From JAJRXR01 sp041402005 (GTDB lineage Bacteria > Planctomycetota > Phycisphaerae > Phycisphaerales > UBA1924), in the NCBI GenBank assembly GCA_041402005.1, contig JAWKTB010000001.1:310001-374000 (forward strand): a DNA stretch of 64,000 nt, in the 5' to 3' direction. Positions 46,276 to 55,508 of this stretch are shown here, in pieces. Position 1 is the stretch's first letter. Each line of letters starts with the position of its first letter. Below the pieces are notes generated by a model. That model was not told where the DNA came from. It made no database searches and saw nothing but the letters and a program-made list of their open reading frames with translations. The position numbers were made by a program, and so were the translations under genes.

Positions 46276-47719
46276 GGAGAACATCCGGTTCTCCGTCCGA
46301 AGGGCGCTGGCCAAGCGTGGCCATATGGTCGAGGAGGCCGGGTCGCTCGGCGGCGGACTGGAAGCCGCCGAGCGCCTGGCCTTCGACCTGGTCCTGACCG
46401 ACCTGCACCTGCCCGACGGGGACGGGACGTCGGTCGTCGAACGCCTGCGGGGCGACGGGTTCGACGGCGCGATCGTGGTGATGACGGCGTACGGGACGAT
46501 CGAGAGCGCCGTGCAGGCGATGAAGCTGGGGGCGGACGACTACCTGCAGAAGCCGGTGAGTCTGGATGAGCTCGTGATCCTGGCCGACCGTTTGCTAGAG
46601 CAACGTCAGATCAAGCGCCGCCTGCGTCTGTACGAACGTCAGGCGAGCGCACGCAAGGCGCTCGAGCGTCCGCTCGGAGAGAGCGAGGCTTGGACCAGGA
46701 CGCTCGAGTTGGCGGAGCGCGTCGCGCGTCTGCCGACGCCCACGCTGGAGGAGAGCGGGGGCGCCGACGGGGGCACGGTCGGCGGCGGCAAGTCGCTGCC
46801 GACCGTGCTTCTCGTTGGCGAGACGGGCTCGGGCAAGGGCGTGCTGGCGCGTCACATCCACCGCGTCGCCAGCGGAGACCCGGACAAAACGCCGTTTGTG
46901 CACGTGAACTGCTCGTCGCTGCCGGCGACGCTGGTCGAGTCCGAGCTGTTCGGGCACGAGAAGGGGGCGTTCACGGATGCGCGCACGGCGCGCGAGGGTC
47001 TGGTGGAGATGGCCGAGGGTGGGACGCTGTTCCTCGACGAGATCGGGGACATGCCCCTGGAGATGCAGGCGAAGATCCTGCTGTTCCTGGAGCACGGGCG
47101 GTTCCGGCGTGTCGGTGGGTCGCGCGAGCGGTCGGTGCGCTGCCGGGTGATTGCGGCGACGAACCACGATCTCGAGAAGGAGGCGGGCGAGGGCGTGTTC
47201 CGCTCGGACCTTCTCTACCGCCTCAACGCGTTCACGGTCGAGGTCCCGCCCCTGCGCGAGCGGGACGACGACGCGGTGGAGATCGCGCGGGAGATGCTCG
47301 CTCGGTTCCGCGCCGAGTACGGGCTGCCCGCGTGCAACCTCTCGAGCGAGGCGGAGCGGGCGATCGCGTCGCACGCGTGGCCCGGGAACGTGCGCGAGGT
47401 GATCAACGCGATGCAGCGGGCGGCGATGCTCTGCGAGTCAGAGTCCGTCGGGCCGGCGGACCTCGGGCTGAGGGGCTCGCCCGTGCTCGGGAAGGCGGCT
47501 CCGATCGCGAGCCCAAACGGGAAACTCCGGTTCGACTTCCAGCACGGCGTGCACAAGGCGGAGGAGGTCGAACGCGAGCTGATGGTCCAGGCGCTCGAGA
47601 CGACGCGTGGGAACGTGTCGAAAGCGGCTCGCCTGATCGGGATGCAGCGGAGCAGCTTCCGTTACCGGGTCGAGCGGTACGGGCTCGAGGAGCGGATCCG
47701 GGAGATGGCCGAGCAATGA
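46247..47719 (+). CDS. Sigma-54-dependent response regulator (NtrC/AtoC family)
   Basis: This 490-residue protein has a receiver domain with the phosphoacceptor Asp52 in LVLTDLHLPDGDG. The AAA+ domain has Walker A GETGSGKG (191-198), sigma-54 contact loop GAFTDA (240-245, usually GAFTGA) and Walker B GTLFLDEIGD. The C-terminal Fis-type helix-turn-helix is NVSKAARLIGMQRSSFRYRV. It activates sigma-54 promoters after phosphorylation by the upstream kinase. Its stop overlaps the start of the next gene (ATGA). Confidence 0.94.
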   Translation: MAKILVIEDEENIRFSVRRALAKRGHMVEEAGSLGGGLEAAERLAFDLVLTDLHLPDGDGTSVVERLRGDGFDGAIVVMTAYGTIESAVQAMKLGADDYLQKPVSLDELVILADRLLEQRQIKRRLRLYERQASARKALERPLGESEAWTRTLELAERVARLPTPTLEESGGADGGTVGGGKSLPTVLLVGETGSGKGVLARHIHRVASGDPDKTPFVHVNCSSLPATLVESELFGHEKGAFTDARTAREGLVEMAEGGTLFLDEIGDMPLEMQAKILLFLEHGRFRRVGGSRERSVRCRVIAATNHDLEKEAGEGVFRSDLLYRLNAFTVEVPPLRERDDDAVEIAREMLARFRAEYGLPACNLSSEAERAIASHAWPGNVREVINAMQRAAMLCESESVGPADLGLRGSPVLGKAAPIASPNGKLRFDFQHGVHKAEEVERELMVQALETTRGNVSKAARLIGMQRSSFRYRVERYGLEERIREMAEQ

Positions 47720-49239
47720 GCCTGATCCGTGCGTTGATTCCGGTGACCGCCGCGTCGGCGGTGCTCGCGCTCGCGCCAGGAGCGAGCGCCGGCGTGCGTG
47801 TCTGGTCGGACCCCAAGGGCGACGCGATGGCGCGTCGGACGGATCCGGGAGCCGACGCGGAGATCGGGGAGAACGCGGTCCTGCCCGATCTTCTCTCCAC
47901 GACGCTCTCGGGCTGGAACCCGGCCTCGATGCAGAACCCGTTCGATGGGACGGTCAACTCTGCGATCTTCCCCGACGTGCTGCGGATCGAGCTGCGTTTC
48001 GACGGGTTGGTGAACCCGCCGGGTCCCTTGGACCCGGACGGCCCGGGCGGCTTGGCGTACGACCCGTTCAAGTACGGGCCGAGCCCGCTGTACGGGTTCC
48101 TCGAACTGGACGTCGATGACAATCCTGACACGGGTGGGGAGTTCCACGGAGTCGCGTCGTCGCGGTACCTGGCAAACGTGGCGAGGTTCGGTCGGACGCC
48201 GATCGAGGGCCCGGCGGGTCGTGCGATCATCCGCCAAGGGCAGAAGGACTCGGATTTCACGACGCCGCCGCAGTTCGAGCGGTCGGGCGCGGAGTTCGCG
48301 GTCGCGCTCTGCGGGTGCTGGGACATTCAGATCATCAGCCAGTCGGGGAATGGCGATGGGAAGTTCGACCCGGGCGAGCGTTGGGTCGTCAATGGACGTT
48401 TCTTCGAGCGCGCTCAGGCGTTCGAGTGCTTGAGCTTCATGTTCGGGGATCCGAACAACGGCGGACCGTCCATGCCGGGGCTGTACGATCCGCCGATCAA
48501 CGTCCGCTTCACGCACGACGCGGAGGCTGACGAGACGGTCGTCGAGCTGATCTTCCCGCTGACGATGCAGGGCGCCGCGCAGTTGTACGGTGGGAGCGTG
48601 CAGCAGCCCAACTTCACGTTCGGCGGCTCGAACCACTTCAGCTTCATCGAGGCGCTGATCGACCTGGTGGCGGGGGCGCTTGGCGCTTCGAGCAACTGCG
48701 CGGTGCTGGCGGGCGCGTGGAACGGCGGCCAGAGCCCGATCGACTTCATCGACCCCGCGAACTGGCGGGCGACGGCGCTCTTCGGCACCGCGTACGAGGA
48801 CGAGCAGCCTGTGGCCAGGTTCGTCTGGACGGACACGGGTTTCTGCGAGCACGCCGGCGACTTCAACTCGGACGGCAGGTCGGACGCGACCGACGTGGCG
48901 CTGCTCGATCAGGAGATCCAGACGCTCGACGGCACGGAGCTGGACGCCGACGGGGTCGTCAACGGCGTGGTCAGCGTCCCCTCGTTCGGGTCGACGTTCT
49001 CGATGTTCGACCTGAACTACAACGGGGGTGTGGACGAGATGGACGCGATGCTGCTGACGCCCTGCATCGCGGACTACGCGAAGCCTTACGGCGTGCTGGA
49101 CTTCTCCGACGTCCTGGAGTTCCTGGAGGCGTTCGACGCGATGGATCCCCGCGCGGATCTTGCGCCGCCGATGGGCGGGTTCGATTACTCCGACGTCTTC
49201 GCGTTCCTGATCGCGTTTGGGGCGGGTTGCCCGCAGTAG
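47716..49239 (+). CDS. Secreted protein with type I-like dockerin plus GC-type dockerin tail
   Basis: This 507-residue protein has a signal peptide (IPVTAASAVLALAPGASAG). A beta-rich body contains FLELDVDDNPDTGGEFHGVA and GNGDGKFDPGERWVVNGRF, likely calcium loops. Near the C-terminus is a classical dockerin pair (GDFNSDGRSDATDVALL and DLNYNGGVDEMDAMLL) and then the GC-type pair ending AFGAGCPQ. The start overlaps the response-regulator stop, placing a surface protein in a two-component unit. Confidence 0.87.
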   Translation: MSLIRALIPVTAASAVLALAPGASAGVRVWSDPKGDAMARRTDPGADAEIGENAVLPDLLSTTLSGWNPASMQNPFDGTVNSAIFPDVLRIELRFDGLVNPPGPLDPDGPGGLAYDPFKYGPSPLYGFLELDVDDNPDTGGEFHGVASSRYLANVARFGRTPIEGPAGRAIIRQGQKDSDFTTPPQFERSGAEFAVALCGCWDIQIISQSGNGDGKFDPGERWVVNGRFFERAQAFECLSFMFGDPNNGGPSMPGLYDPPINVRFTHDAEADETVVELIFPLTMQGAAQLYGGSVQQPNFTFGGSNHFSFIEALIDLVAGALGASSNCAVLAGAWNGGQSPIDFIDPANWRATALFGTAYEDEQPVARFVWTDTGFCEHAGDFNSDGRSDATDVALLDQEIQTLDGTELDADGVVNGVVSVPSFGSTFSMFDLNYNGGVDEMDAMLLTPCIADYAKPYGVLDFSDVLEFLEAFDAMDPRADLAPPMGGFDYSDVFAFLIAFGAGCPQ

Positions 49240-49246
49240 CGTCGCG

Positions 49247-52200
49247 TCAGGGGCGAGTCTTGGCGGCGTCTTCGCACTGGAGTTCCGCGGGGGCTCGTTC
49301 GCGGCGGGGCGGATCGTCGCCCCGCTGGATCAGGTCCTTCAGCGCATCGGCGGATCGGATGTGCAGGTCGCGTTGCGGGAAGGCGATCTCGATCCCCTCG
49401 GCCCGGAACGTCTTGAAGATCTGCTGGTGGAGGTCGTGGCGGACGGGGAGCATGTACTCGATGCTGGGGATGTAGACGCGGAGCTCGAAGTCGAGGGTGC
49501 TGTCGCCGAAGCCACGGAACCAGGCCTGGGGCGCGGGCTCCTTGAGCACGCTCTTGTGCGCCCGGGCGAGCTTGAGGAGGGTCTTCTCGACCTTGTCGGT
49601 GTCGGAGGAGTAGGAGACGCCGACGGGGATGGTGAGGCGGAGGGTGGGGTCGGTGAGTGTCCAGTTGATGACCTCGCCGGTGATGAAGGTCTTGTTGGGG
49701 ATCACCAGCTCCTTGAGGTCCCAGTCGGTGATGGTGGTTGCGCGCATGCGGATGCGGGAGACGCTGCCTGAGACGCTGTTGACCGTGACGGTGTCGCCCA
49801 CGCGGAACGGGCGCTCGGCGAGGATGATGAGGCCTGAGACGAAGTTGGCGAAGATCTCCTGGAGGCCGAAGGCGAGGCCAAACGTCAGGGCCGCGGCGAG
49901 CCATTGCACCTTGGACCAGGGGATCTCGATCGCACCGAAGGCGGCGGCGACGCCGATGATCGCGATCGAGTAGCGCAGGACGGTGCTCAGCGCGTACCGG
50001 CTCCCAGCGTCCAGCGGGAGTCGCTGCAGCAGCACGATCTCGACGAGGCCCGGCAGGTTGCGGAAGACGATCCACGTCGCGATGAGCAGGAGCAGGGCGG
50101 CGCCGATGTCGGCCAGCGTGACGGAGACCGCCTTCGCGTCGTTCGGATCGGTGGCGCCCTGTCCATCGGTCTGCCTGGCGGTCTGCTGGAGCAACGGGTT
50201 CGCGGCGGCCCCGACGGTGGGCGACGCGTCGGGTCTGGAGGCGTCGGGTGGCGGGGTCGTCGCGCGGGGTGTGTCGGTCGCGGTGTCGGTGGCGCCAGCG
50301 CTCCCGAGATACGTCGGCGTCGGATACACCTGGACGCGGTCCAGGATGCGGAGCGCGGGCGCGACGTCCGACCAGATGAACAGGAAACCGAGGATGGCGG
50401 CGATCGCGACGCCGGCACGGAAGAGCTGGCGCGTCTGCGAGCTGATCGCGGGCAGGTCGAGGCGGTCCTCCTCGATCGGGACGCCCTCCGTCGCGGCGCC
50501 CGCGCTGCCCTCGCTCGTCGCGGCCTGTTCGCGTCGGCGTCGGGCGTTCTCGACGGCGACGCGTCGGCGTTCGATGAAGAGCCATCTGGCGAGCATCGCG
50601 TTGATGGCGACCAGGGCGAGGACGAGCGCGATCGTGCCCGCGAGGCGCGATTCGAGGCGGATCGCGGTGTAGAAGTAACCCGCCCAGGCGAGGGCGGCCA
50701 GCGCGATCGGCAGCAGCACCGCCGACGGATACCAGATGAACCGGAGACGGTCGATCCACCCGCCCTTGTTGCGCTCGAGGAAGGGGGTGAGCGTCTGCCC
50801 GCTCGGGCGGAGGAGTCCGGCGAACAGCACGCTCGACGCGAGCATGCCGATGCTGAAGGCGGCGCGACCGAAGACGGTGTAGGCGTCCTCGGAGCCGGCG
50901 TGGGCGAGGCCGACGACGATCGTCGTCGTGACCAGCGCGATGGGTGTGAACCATCGCAGGCGGGTTCGGATCGCTCGGGCGAGCGCGGGGCGCCAGCGGA
51001 AGTGCGTCACGCCCAGGCCGTTCGGGCGGAGCGTGTGGCGGAGCAGCGCGAGGGGCGCCCAGACGAGGGCGGCGGTCTCCAGCCCGGCGCCCAGGGCGCG
51101 GACGGGCGCGCTCTCCACGCCCGGTGATCGCAGCAGCCAGGCGATCCACCAGAGCAGCGCCGGCCCACCCGACGCGATGACGACAGTCAGAAGAAGAGCG
51201 CGGAGCGTCAGGGTGTACGAGTCGGTCCGGTAGCTGCCGACGCCCTTGGCGACGACGCGGAGACGACGTCGTGCCGCGTAGCCGACGCCGATGAGCAGGA
51301 GTACGGCGATGAGGGATGGGGCGACGGTCGCCCAGCGTCTTTGCAACTCGCCCAGCGCCTGCTCGAGCCCCGAGCGCCACGCGCCAGGCGCCGTGACCCA
51401 CTCGACGGCGGACCTCAAGTCCCGGCGAGTCGGGAGTGGATCCCCCGCGACGCTGCGGACCCAGAGGATGTGCTCCTCGATCAGCGAACGGTACTGCACG
51501 CTCTCATCGAGGAGTGCGTCGAGGTTTTCCTGGAGCTGGCGGAGGCGCTCGTCGTACGTCTCGCGGCTGGCGATGAGCGCGTCGAGCAGGTCGCGCCGGG
51601 CGGTGGCCAGATCCTTGGCGACGGCTTCCAGGTCGGCGTGGTTCTCGACCTCGCCGTCCTGCTCGATCTCCGCCATGAGCTCGCGGGCGATACGGTCGAT
51701 GTCGCCCGCGCCGCGGCGGTCGTCGCTGCGCTCCTGGAGCTCGAGAGCGTTGGCGGCCAGTGCGCGGTCCGTGTCGGCGATTCGACGGCGCAGCTCGGTG
51801 GTGTCGGGCAGCTCGTCGAACTGCTGGCGGAGCATCAACCCGGTCGCGCGATTCAGGCCCGACTCCTGGATGCGGTCCTGCGTCTCCTTCCTCGATGCGC
51901 GGATCTTCGCCAGGCGGGCGCTGGTCTCGAGCGAGAGCTGCGAGGCGGCGTTGATCTTCGCGGGCAGGCCCTGCTCGCCGGCGCTCTGGGCGGCGAGGCG
52001 CTCGCTCGCTGCGGCGAAATCTCGCAGCACGGGGTGCTGGCGGGCGGCCTCGTGGCGGAGACGCTTTGCATCGCTCGCGGCCTGGGCGGCCTCCTGCTCA
52101 CGCCTCGCGTTGACCACGCGTTGCCACTCGCCGACCAGCGCCTCGCCCTGCTGCACGCGGCGCAGCGCGCGGTCCTGACGCGCGGGCAAGAGCTCCCGCC

Positions 52201-52879
52201 TGGCGTCGTAGCTCGCGGTCTCGGCCTCGAGTGCGGCGAGCTCCGCGTCGACCGCCTGGCGTCGGGCCCGCAACGCCGTCCGGCGCGCCGCGGCAACCCT
52301 TGGCCCCTCACCCTCGGAAAGCGGGGCCGCGAGCGACTCGTCGATCTCCCCCTTCTCGCGTCGCAGCTCCTGCGTGCGGTCCTGGATCGCGCGCCGGCGC
52401 TGGTCGCGACGGGAGGCCTCACCCGCGAGGTCGGTCGACTCCTTGCGTGCGGTCTCGAGGTCGCGAACCGCCTGGGCGAGCTGTTGCTCGAGCTGCGCGA
52501 GCGTCGCGTCCGGGGTCGGCTCGACCTTCGGGGGCTCCGGCGCCTTCGCGAGCTCTTCGCGGATGGCGGCGAGTTTCGAGGGCGCATCTCTGGTCTCGGT
52601 CGCAAACGCCGCAGCGCTCTTCCGCTGGGTGGCGGCGAGCTCGAGCGATGCGAGCGCCTGCTGGTAATGGTTCCAGGCTTGCTCGGCTTCGTCGTGCTGC
52701 GCGTCGGGCAGGTCGTGGTCATCGACCTCGGGCTTGAGCTTGGCGAGCTCGGCGTTTATCGCCGCGACGCTGACGGTCTCGCGCTCGCCGGTGAGCACGT
52801 TCGGGGCCGGCTGCGCCCGCGCGAGCGCCCCCAGCGCGAGCGAGACCAAGATCACGACGCGCCAAACCAGTCCGCTCAT
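49247..52879 (-). CDS. Large MscS-family mechanosensitive channel (KefA/MscK-like)
   Basis: This 1210-residue protein has a signal peptide followed by a ~450-residue coiled-coil periplasmic region (EVDDHDLPDAQHDEAEQAWNHYQQAL ... LRQLQENLDALLDE) and many membrane helices. The MscS core follows: FGLAFGLQEIFANFVSGLIILAERPFRVGDTV, then VNSVSGSVSRIRMRATTITDWD, and a C-terminal beta/alpha domain. It releases solutes under hypo-osmotic stress. A proline-rich insertion (residues ~850-890) sits between membrane helices. Confidence 0.92.
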   Translation of the reverse strand: MSGLVWRVVILVSLALGALARAQPAPNVLTGERETVSVAAINAELAKLKPEVDDHDLPDAQHDEAEQAWNHYQQALASLELAATQRKSAAAFATETRDAPSKLAAIREELAKAPEPPKVEPTPDATLAQLEQQLAQAVRDLETARKESTDLAGEASRRDQRRRAIQDRTQELRREKGEIDESLAAPLSEGEGPRVAAARRTALRARRQAVDAELAALEAETASYDARRELLPARQDRALRRVQQGEALVGEWQRVVNARREQEAAQAASDAKRLRHEAARQHPVLRDFAAASERLAAQSAGEQGLPAKINAASQLSLETSARLAKIRASRKETQDRIQESGLNRATGLMLRQQFDELPDTTELRRRIADTDRALAANALELQERSDDRRGAGDIDRIARELMAEIEQDGEVENHADLEAVAKDLATARRDLLDALIASRETYDERLRQLQENLDALLDESVQYRSLIEEHILWVRSVAGDPLPTRRDLRSAVEWVTAPGAWRSGLEQALGELQRRWATVAPSLIAVLLLIGVGYAARRRLRVVAKGVGSYRTDSYTLTLRALLLTVVIASGGPALLWWIAWLLRSPGVESAPVRALGAGLETAALVWAPLALLRHTLRPNGLGVTHFRWRPALARAIRTRLRWFTPIALVTTTIVVGLAHAGSEDAYTVFGRAAFSIGMLASSVLFAGLLRPSGQTLTPFLERNKGGWIDRLRFIWYPSAVLLPIALAALAWAGYFYTAIRLESRLAGTIALVLALVAINAMLARWLFIERRRVAVENARRRREQAATSEGSAGAATEGVPIEEDRLDLPAISSQTRQLFRAGVAIAAILGFLFIWSDVAPALRILDRVQVYPTPTYLGSAGATDTATDTPRATTPPPDASRPDASPTVGAAANPLLQQTARQTDGQGATDPNDAKAVSVTLADIGAALLLLIATWIVFRNLPGLVEIVLLQRLPLDAGSRYALSTVLRYSIAIIGVAAAFGAIEIPWSKVQWLAAALTFGLAFGLQEIFANFVSGLIILAERPFRVGDTVTVNSVSGSVSRIRMRATTITDWDLKELVIPNKTFITGEVINWTLTDPTLRLTIPVGVSYSSDTDKVEKTLLKLARAHKSVLKEPAPQAWFRGFGDSTLDFELRVYIPSIEYMLPVRHDLHQQIFKTFRAEGIEIAFPQRDLHIRSADALKDLIQRGDDPPRRERAPAELQCEDAAKTRP

Positions 52880-52938
52880 GGCGGGAGTTTAGTCGGCGGT
52901 CGGCGTCCGCCCGCTCCGGGGCGTGAGATCGCCCCGAC

Positions 52939-54375
52939 TCACGCTCCGACGGGGCGTCCCGCGGCGGCCCACTCGGCGTATCCCCCCGGGAGGTTGACGA
53001 CGTGGTACCCGTGGCGCTTGAGGTACGACGCCGCCCTGGCGGAGCGCCACCCACCCTGGCAATGGACGATCAGCGTCTGCTCTTTCGGCGCCTCGTCCAA
53101 TCGCCCTGGCAGGCGCGTGTGGGCGATGTTGACGGCGCCCGGGAGGTGGCCCTGGGCGTACTCGCTAGCGCGACGGACATCGAGGACGCGCGCCTTGCCG
53201 TCGGTGAGCATGGCCGCCGCCTGGTCTGTGGTGACGTCCTCGATGGTCGCCAGGGCGTGGCCCGCGCCCGCGAAGGCGTCGAGGTCGCGGGGCTCCATCC
53301 AGCCCCGGATGTCGTCGAGCCCGATGCGGACGAGTTGACGCACCGCCTCGTCGAGGCGCGACGCCTCGACGATGAGCGTGATCGGCTCGTCCTCGCCAAT
53401 GAGCGAGCCGGCGTCGGTCGGGAAAGGCTTGCCCAGTGGGAGCGAGAGCGAGCCCGGGACGTGACCGGCACGGAAGGCGGGCCAGGGGCGCGTGTCGATG
53501 ACGGCGGCGCGGCGCGTGTTGAGCTCGGCGAGCTGCGTGTGCTTGATCCGCGAAGGGGTGGGGAGGGCGCCGAGGACCTTCGGACCCATCTTGTTGTCGC
53601 GCTTCATGCGAGCGAAGTACATGGGCGGCTCGGGCTGGCCCGAGAGGATGAAGTCGACGAACGCCTGCTCTCCCGTCGCGGCGCGGAGGGCGGGGTTGAA
53701 GCGTCTTTCGTAGCCGATGGTGGAGGTGGGGATGGCGCCGAGCGATTTGCCGCAGGCGCTGCCGGCGCCGTGCCCGGGCCAGACCTGCACGAAGTCCGGC
53801 AGGTCGTTGAGAACCTGCAGGGACTGGTAGAGGCGTTTGGCGGAGGGCTCCATCGCGCCCGCGTGCCCGGCGGCGGTCTCGAGCAGGTCCGGGCGACCAA
53901 GATCACCGACGAACAGGAAGTCGCCCGAGACCAAGCCAATGGGCTCGTCGGCGCCCGAGCCCCGGTCGGTGACGAGGTAGCAGAGGTGCTCGGGGGTGTG
54001 TCCGGGGGTGTGGATGGCCTTGAACTCGATGGCGCCGAGGGTGAAGGTGTTGCCGTCCTTGAGCAGGACGTGGTCGTACGAGCCGCCGCCTGATTTCTTG
54101 TCGAGCCACTGGTACTTCCAGTCGGCGTCGCCCTCGTCGGAGAGGTAGACCTTGGCGCCGACGCGCTCGGCGAGCTCGCGCGAGCCGGAGAGGAAGTCGG
54201 CGTGGATGTGCGTCTCGGCGGCGGCGACGAGCTTCAGGCCCTGCGACTTGGCGATGTCGATGTACCGGTCGACGTCGCGCTCGGGGTCGAAGACGATGGC
54301 TTCGCCCGCCCGCTGACACCCGATGATGTACGCCGCCTGGGCGAGATTCTCGTCGTAGACCATGCGCATGAACAT
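52939..54375 (-). CDS. Persulfide dioxygenase fused to two rhodanese domains
   Basis: This 478-residue protein has an N-terminal metallo-beta-lactamase domain of the ETHE1/BLH type: THIHADF (His56, His58, Asp60), HTPGHT (His126) and LVSGDFLFVGDLGRPDL. Two rhodanese domains follow, the first without an evident Cys loop and the second ending LIVHCQGGWRSARAASYL, with active-site Cys. The family oxidises glutathione persulfide to sulfite; the rhodanese transfers sulfane sulfur. The start at 54375 follows GGAGG. Confidence 0.92.
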   Translation of the reverse strand: MFMRMVYDENLAQAAYIIGCQRAGEAIVFDPERDVDRYIDIAKSQGLKLVAAAETHIHADFLSGSRELAERVGAKVYLSDEGDADWKYQWLDKKSGGGSYDHVLLKDGNTFTLGAIEFKAIHTPGHTPEHLCYLVTDRGSGADEPIGLVSGDFLFVGDLGRPDLLETAAGHAGAMEPSAKRLYQSLQVLNDLPDFVQVWPGHGAGSACGKSLGAIPTSTIGYERRFNPALRAATGEQAFVDFILSGQPEPPMYFARMKRDNKMGPKVLGALPTPSRIKHTQLAELNTRRAAVIDTRPWPAFRAGHVPGSLSLPLGKPFPTDAGSLIGEDEPITLIVEASRLDEAVRQLVRIGLDDIRGWMEPRDLDAFAGAGHALATIEDVTTDQAAAMLTDGKARVLDVRRASEYAQGHLPGAVNIAHTRLPGRLDEAPKEQTLIVHCQGGWRSARAASYLKRHGYHVVNLPGGYAEWAAAGRPVGA

Positions 54376-54441
54376 GGGAACGCCTCCAAACCCCCGCACA
54401 AGGGATCGTCGCGGGTGTAATTCTAGAACTGGGGCGCGAGC

Positions 54442-55326
54442 TCAGCCGGTCCGGGCGGTTGCGGCACGCGGCGTCAGGAGTGTGTGTCGGGGAGCGGCTT
54501 GCTCGAGCGGGTTCTCGACGCCGCGTGCGCACCGGGAGGGCGCTCGCTCACTCAGGCGCGACGCGTTCGGGCCCTGCTCCCAGGCGCGGGGCGCCCGGGT
54601 CGGGTGGTATTGGTGGAAGGCGGCGATGGTGTCGACGGCGATCACGGGGCGGACGCCGATCTGGTAGAGGCGTCGTCCGAGGTCGTCGTCCTCCTGGCCC
54701 CAGCCCTCGTAGGTCTCGTCGAAGCCGTTGACGCGCAGGTAGTCGGCGAGTGCGACCGAGAAGTTGGCGCTGAGGAGCTTGGGCTTGTGCGCCTTGGCCA
54801 TGCCCCAGCGGCGCAGGCGGGCCTGGCGGCGCAGGCGCTTGGCGCGGTGGGCCAGGGCCTGGGTCTGATCGGCGGTGGGGCGGGCGGGCCACTCTCCCCG
54901 GCGCAGGGCGTCCTCGTCGAACGACTCGGTCTGGGCCTCGGTCAGCTCGTAGCGGTGGGCGAGGACGACGAGGCCGACGCCGCCCATGTCCAGGTGCTTG
55001 CGCACGAGGTCGGGCTCTGGGACGCAGTCGGCGTCGAGGAAGATCAGGAGGCTGTCGCGCGCGGGGTGGTGCTCGAGCACGGCGCGCACGGCATTGTTGC
55101 GGACCTGGGCGGATCGGGAGACCCCGGCGTGCGCGCGCTGGACGAGGGTGAGGTCGATGGCGAACTCGTCGCACGCGCTTTGGGCGACGTCGCGGATCGC
55201 GTCGTCGTCGACGTCGCACGAGAGCGTGATCGTGGTGGGCGGGGTTGTTTGGCTTGCGAGGGCGAGGAAGGTGCGCCGGAGGCGCTCGGGGGTGTGGGTG
55301 ACGAGGATGACGTGGGCCTCGGGCAT
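54442..55326 (-). CDS. Family 2 glycosyltransferase (GT-A)
   Basis: This 294-residue protein starts with VILVTHTPERLRRTFLALASQ. The metal-binding DxD is FLDADCVPE, and the acceptor/catalytic region is LLSANFSVALADYLRVNGFDETYEGWGQEDDDLGRRLY with the ED motif. It likely adds a sugar to a surface polysaccharide. It lies between the persulfide dioxygenase and FkbM methyltransferase genes, all on the minus strand. Confidence 0.88.
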   Translation of the reverse strand: MPEAHVILVTHTPERLRRTFLALASQTTPPTTITLSCDVDDDAIRDVAQSACDEFAIDLTLVQRAHAGVSRSAQVRNNAVRAVLEHHPARDSLLIFLDADCVPEPDLVRKHLDMGGVGLVVLAHRYELTEAQTESFDEDALRRGEWPARPTADQTQALAHRAKRLRRQARLRRWGMAKAHKPKLLSANFSVALADYLRVNGFDETYEGWGQEDDDLGRRLYQIGVRPVIAVDTIAAFHQYHPTRAPRAWEQGPNASRLSERAPSRCARGVENPLEQAAPRHTLLTPRAATARTG

Positions 55327-55354
55327 TGGGCGAGTGTAGATGCGGCGAGAGTCA

Positions 55355-55469
55355 TTCACCACAGAGGCACAGTGAGCACAGAGGAGGAACGAATCAAGTC
55401 GCAGTGAGCAAAGTTTGCTCTCCACCCAAAGGTGTTCACTCTGTGTCCTCTGTGTCTCTGTGGTGATTC
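55355..55469. repeat. Long inverted repeat with CACAGAGG arms
   Basis: The left arm (55355-55388, containing CACCACAGAGGCACAGTGAG) and the right arm (55433-55469, CTGTGTCCTCTGTGTCTCTG) are imperfect inverted copies. They enclose a smaller palindrome (GAGCAAA/TTTGCTC near 55405-55420). The arms belong to a sequence type that recurs in unrelated bacteria. Confidence 0.7.
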
Positions 55470-55474
55470 ATTTG

Positions 55475-55504
55475 GGCCGGTTGGGAACCGGCCCCACCGG
55501 GGGG
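55475..55504. repeat. GGCCGGTT-palindrome repeat, copy 2
   Basis: GGCCGGTTGGGAACCGGCC is followed by CCACCGGGGG. It matches 17336-17365 over nearly its whole length. It lies between the GT2 and FkbM genes, next to the CACAGAGG inverted repeat. Confidence 0.75.
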
Positions 55505-55508
55505 AGGG

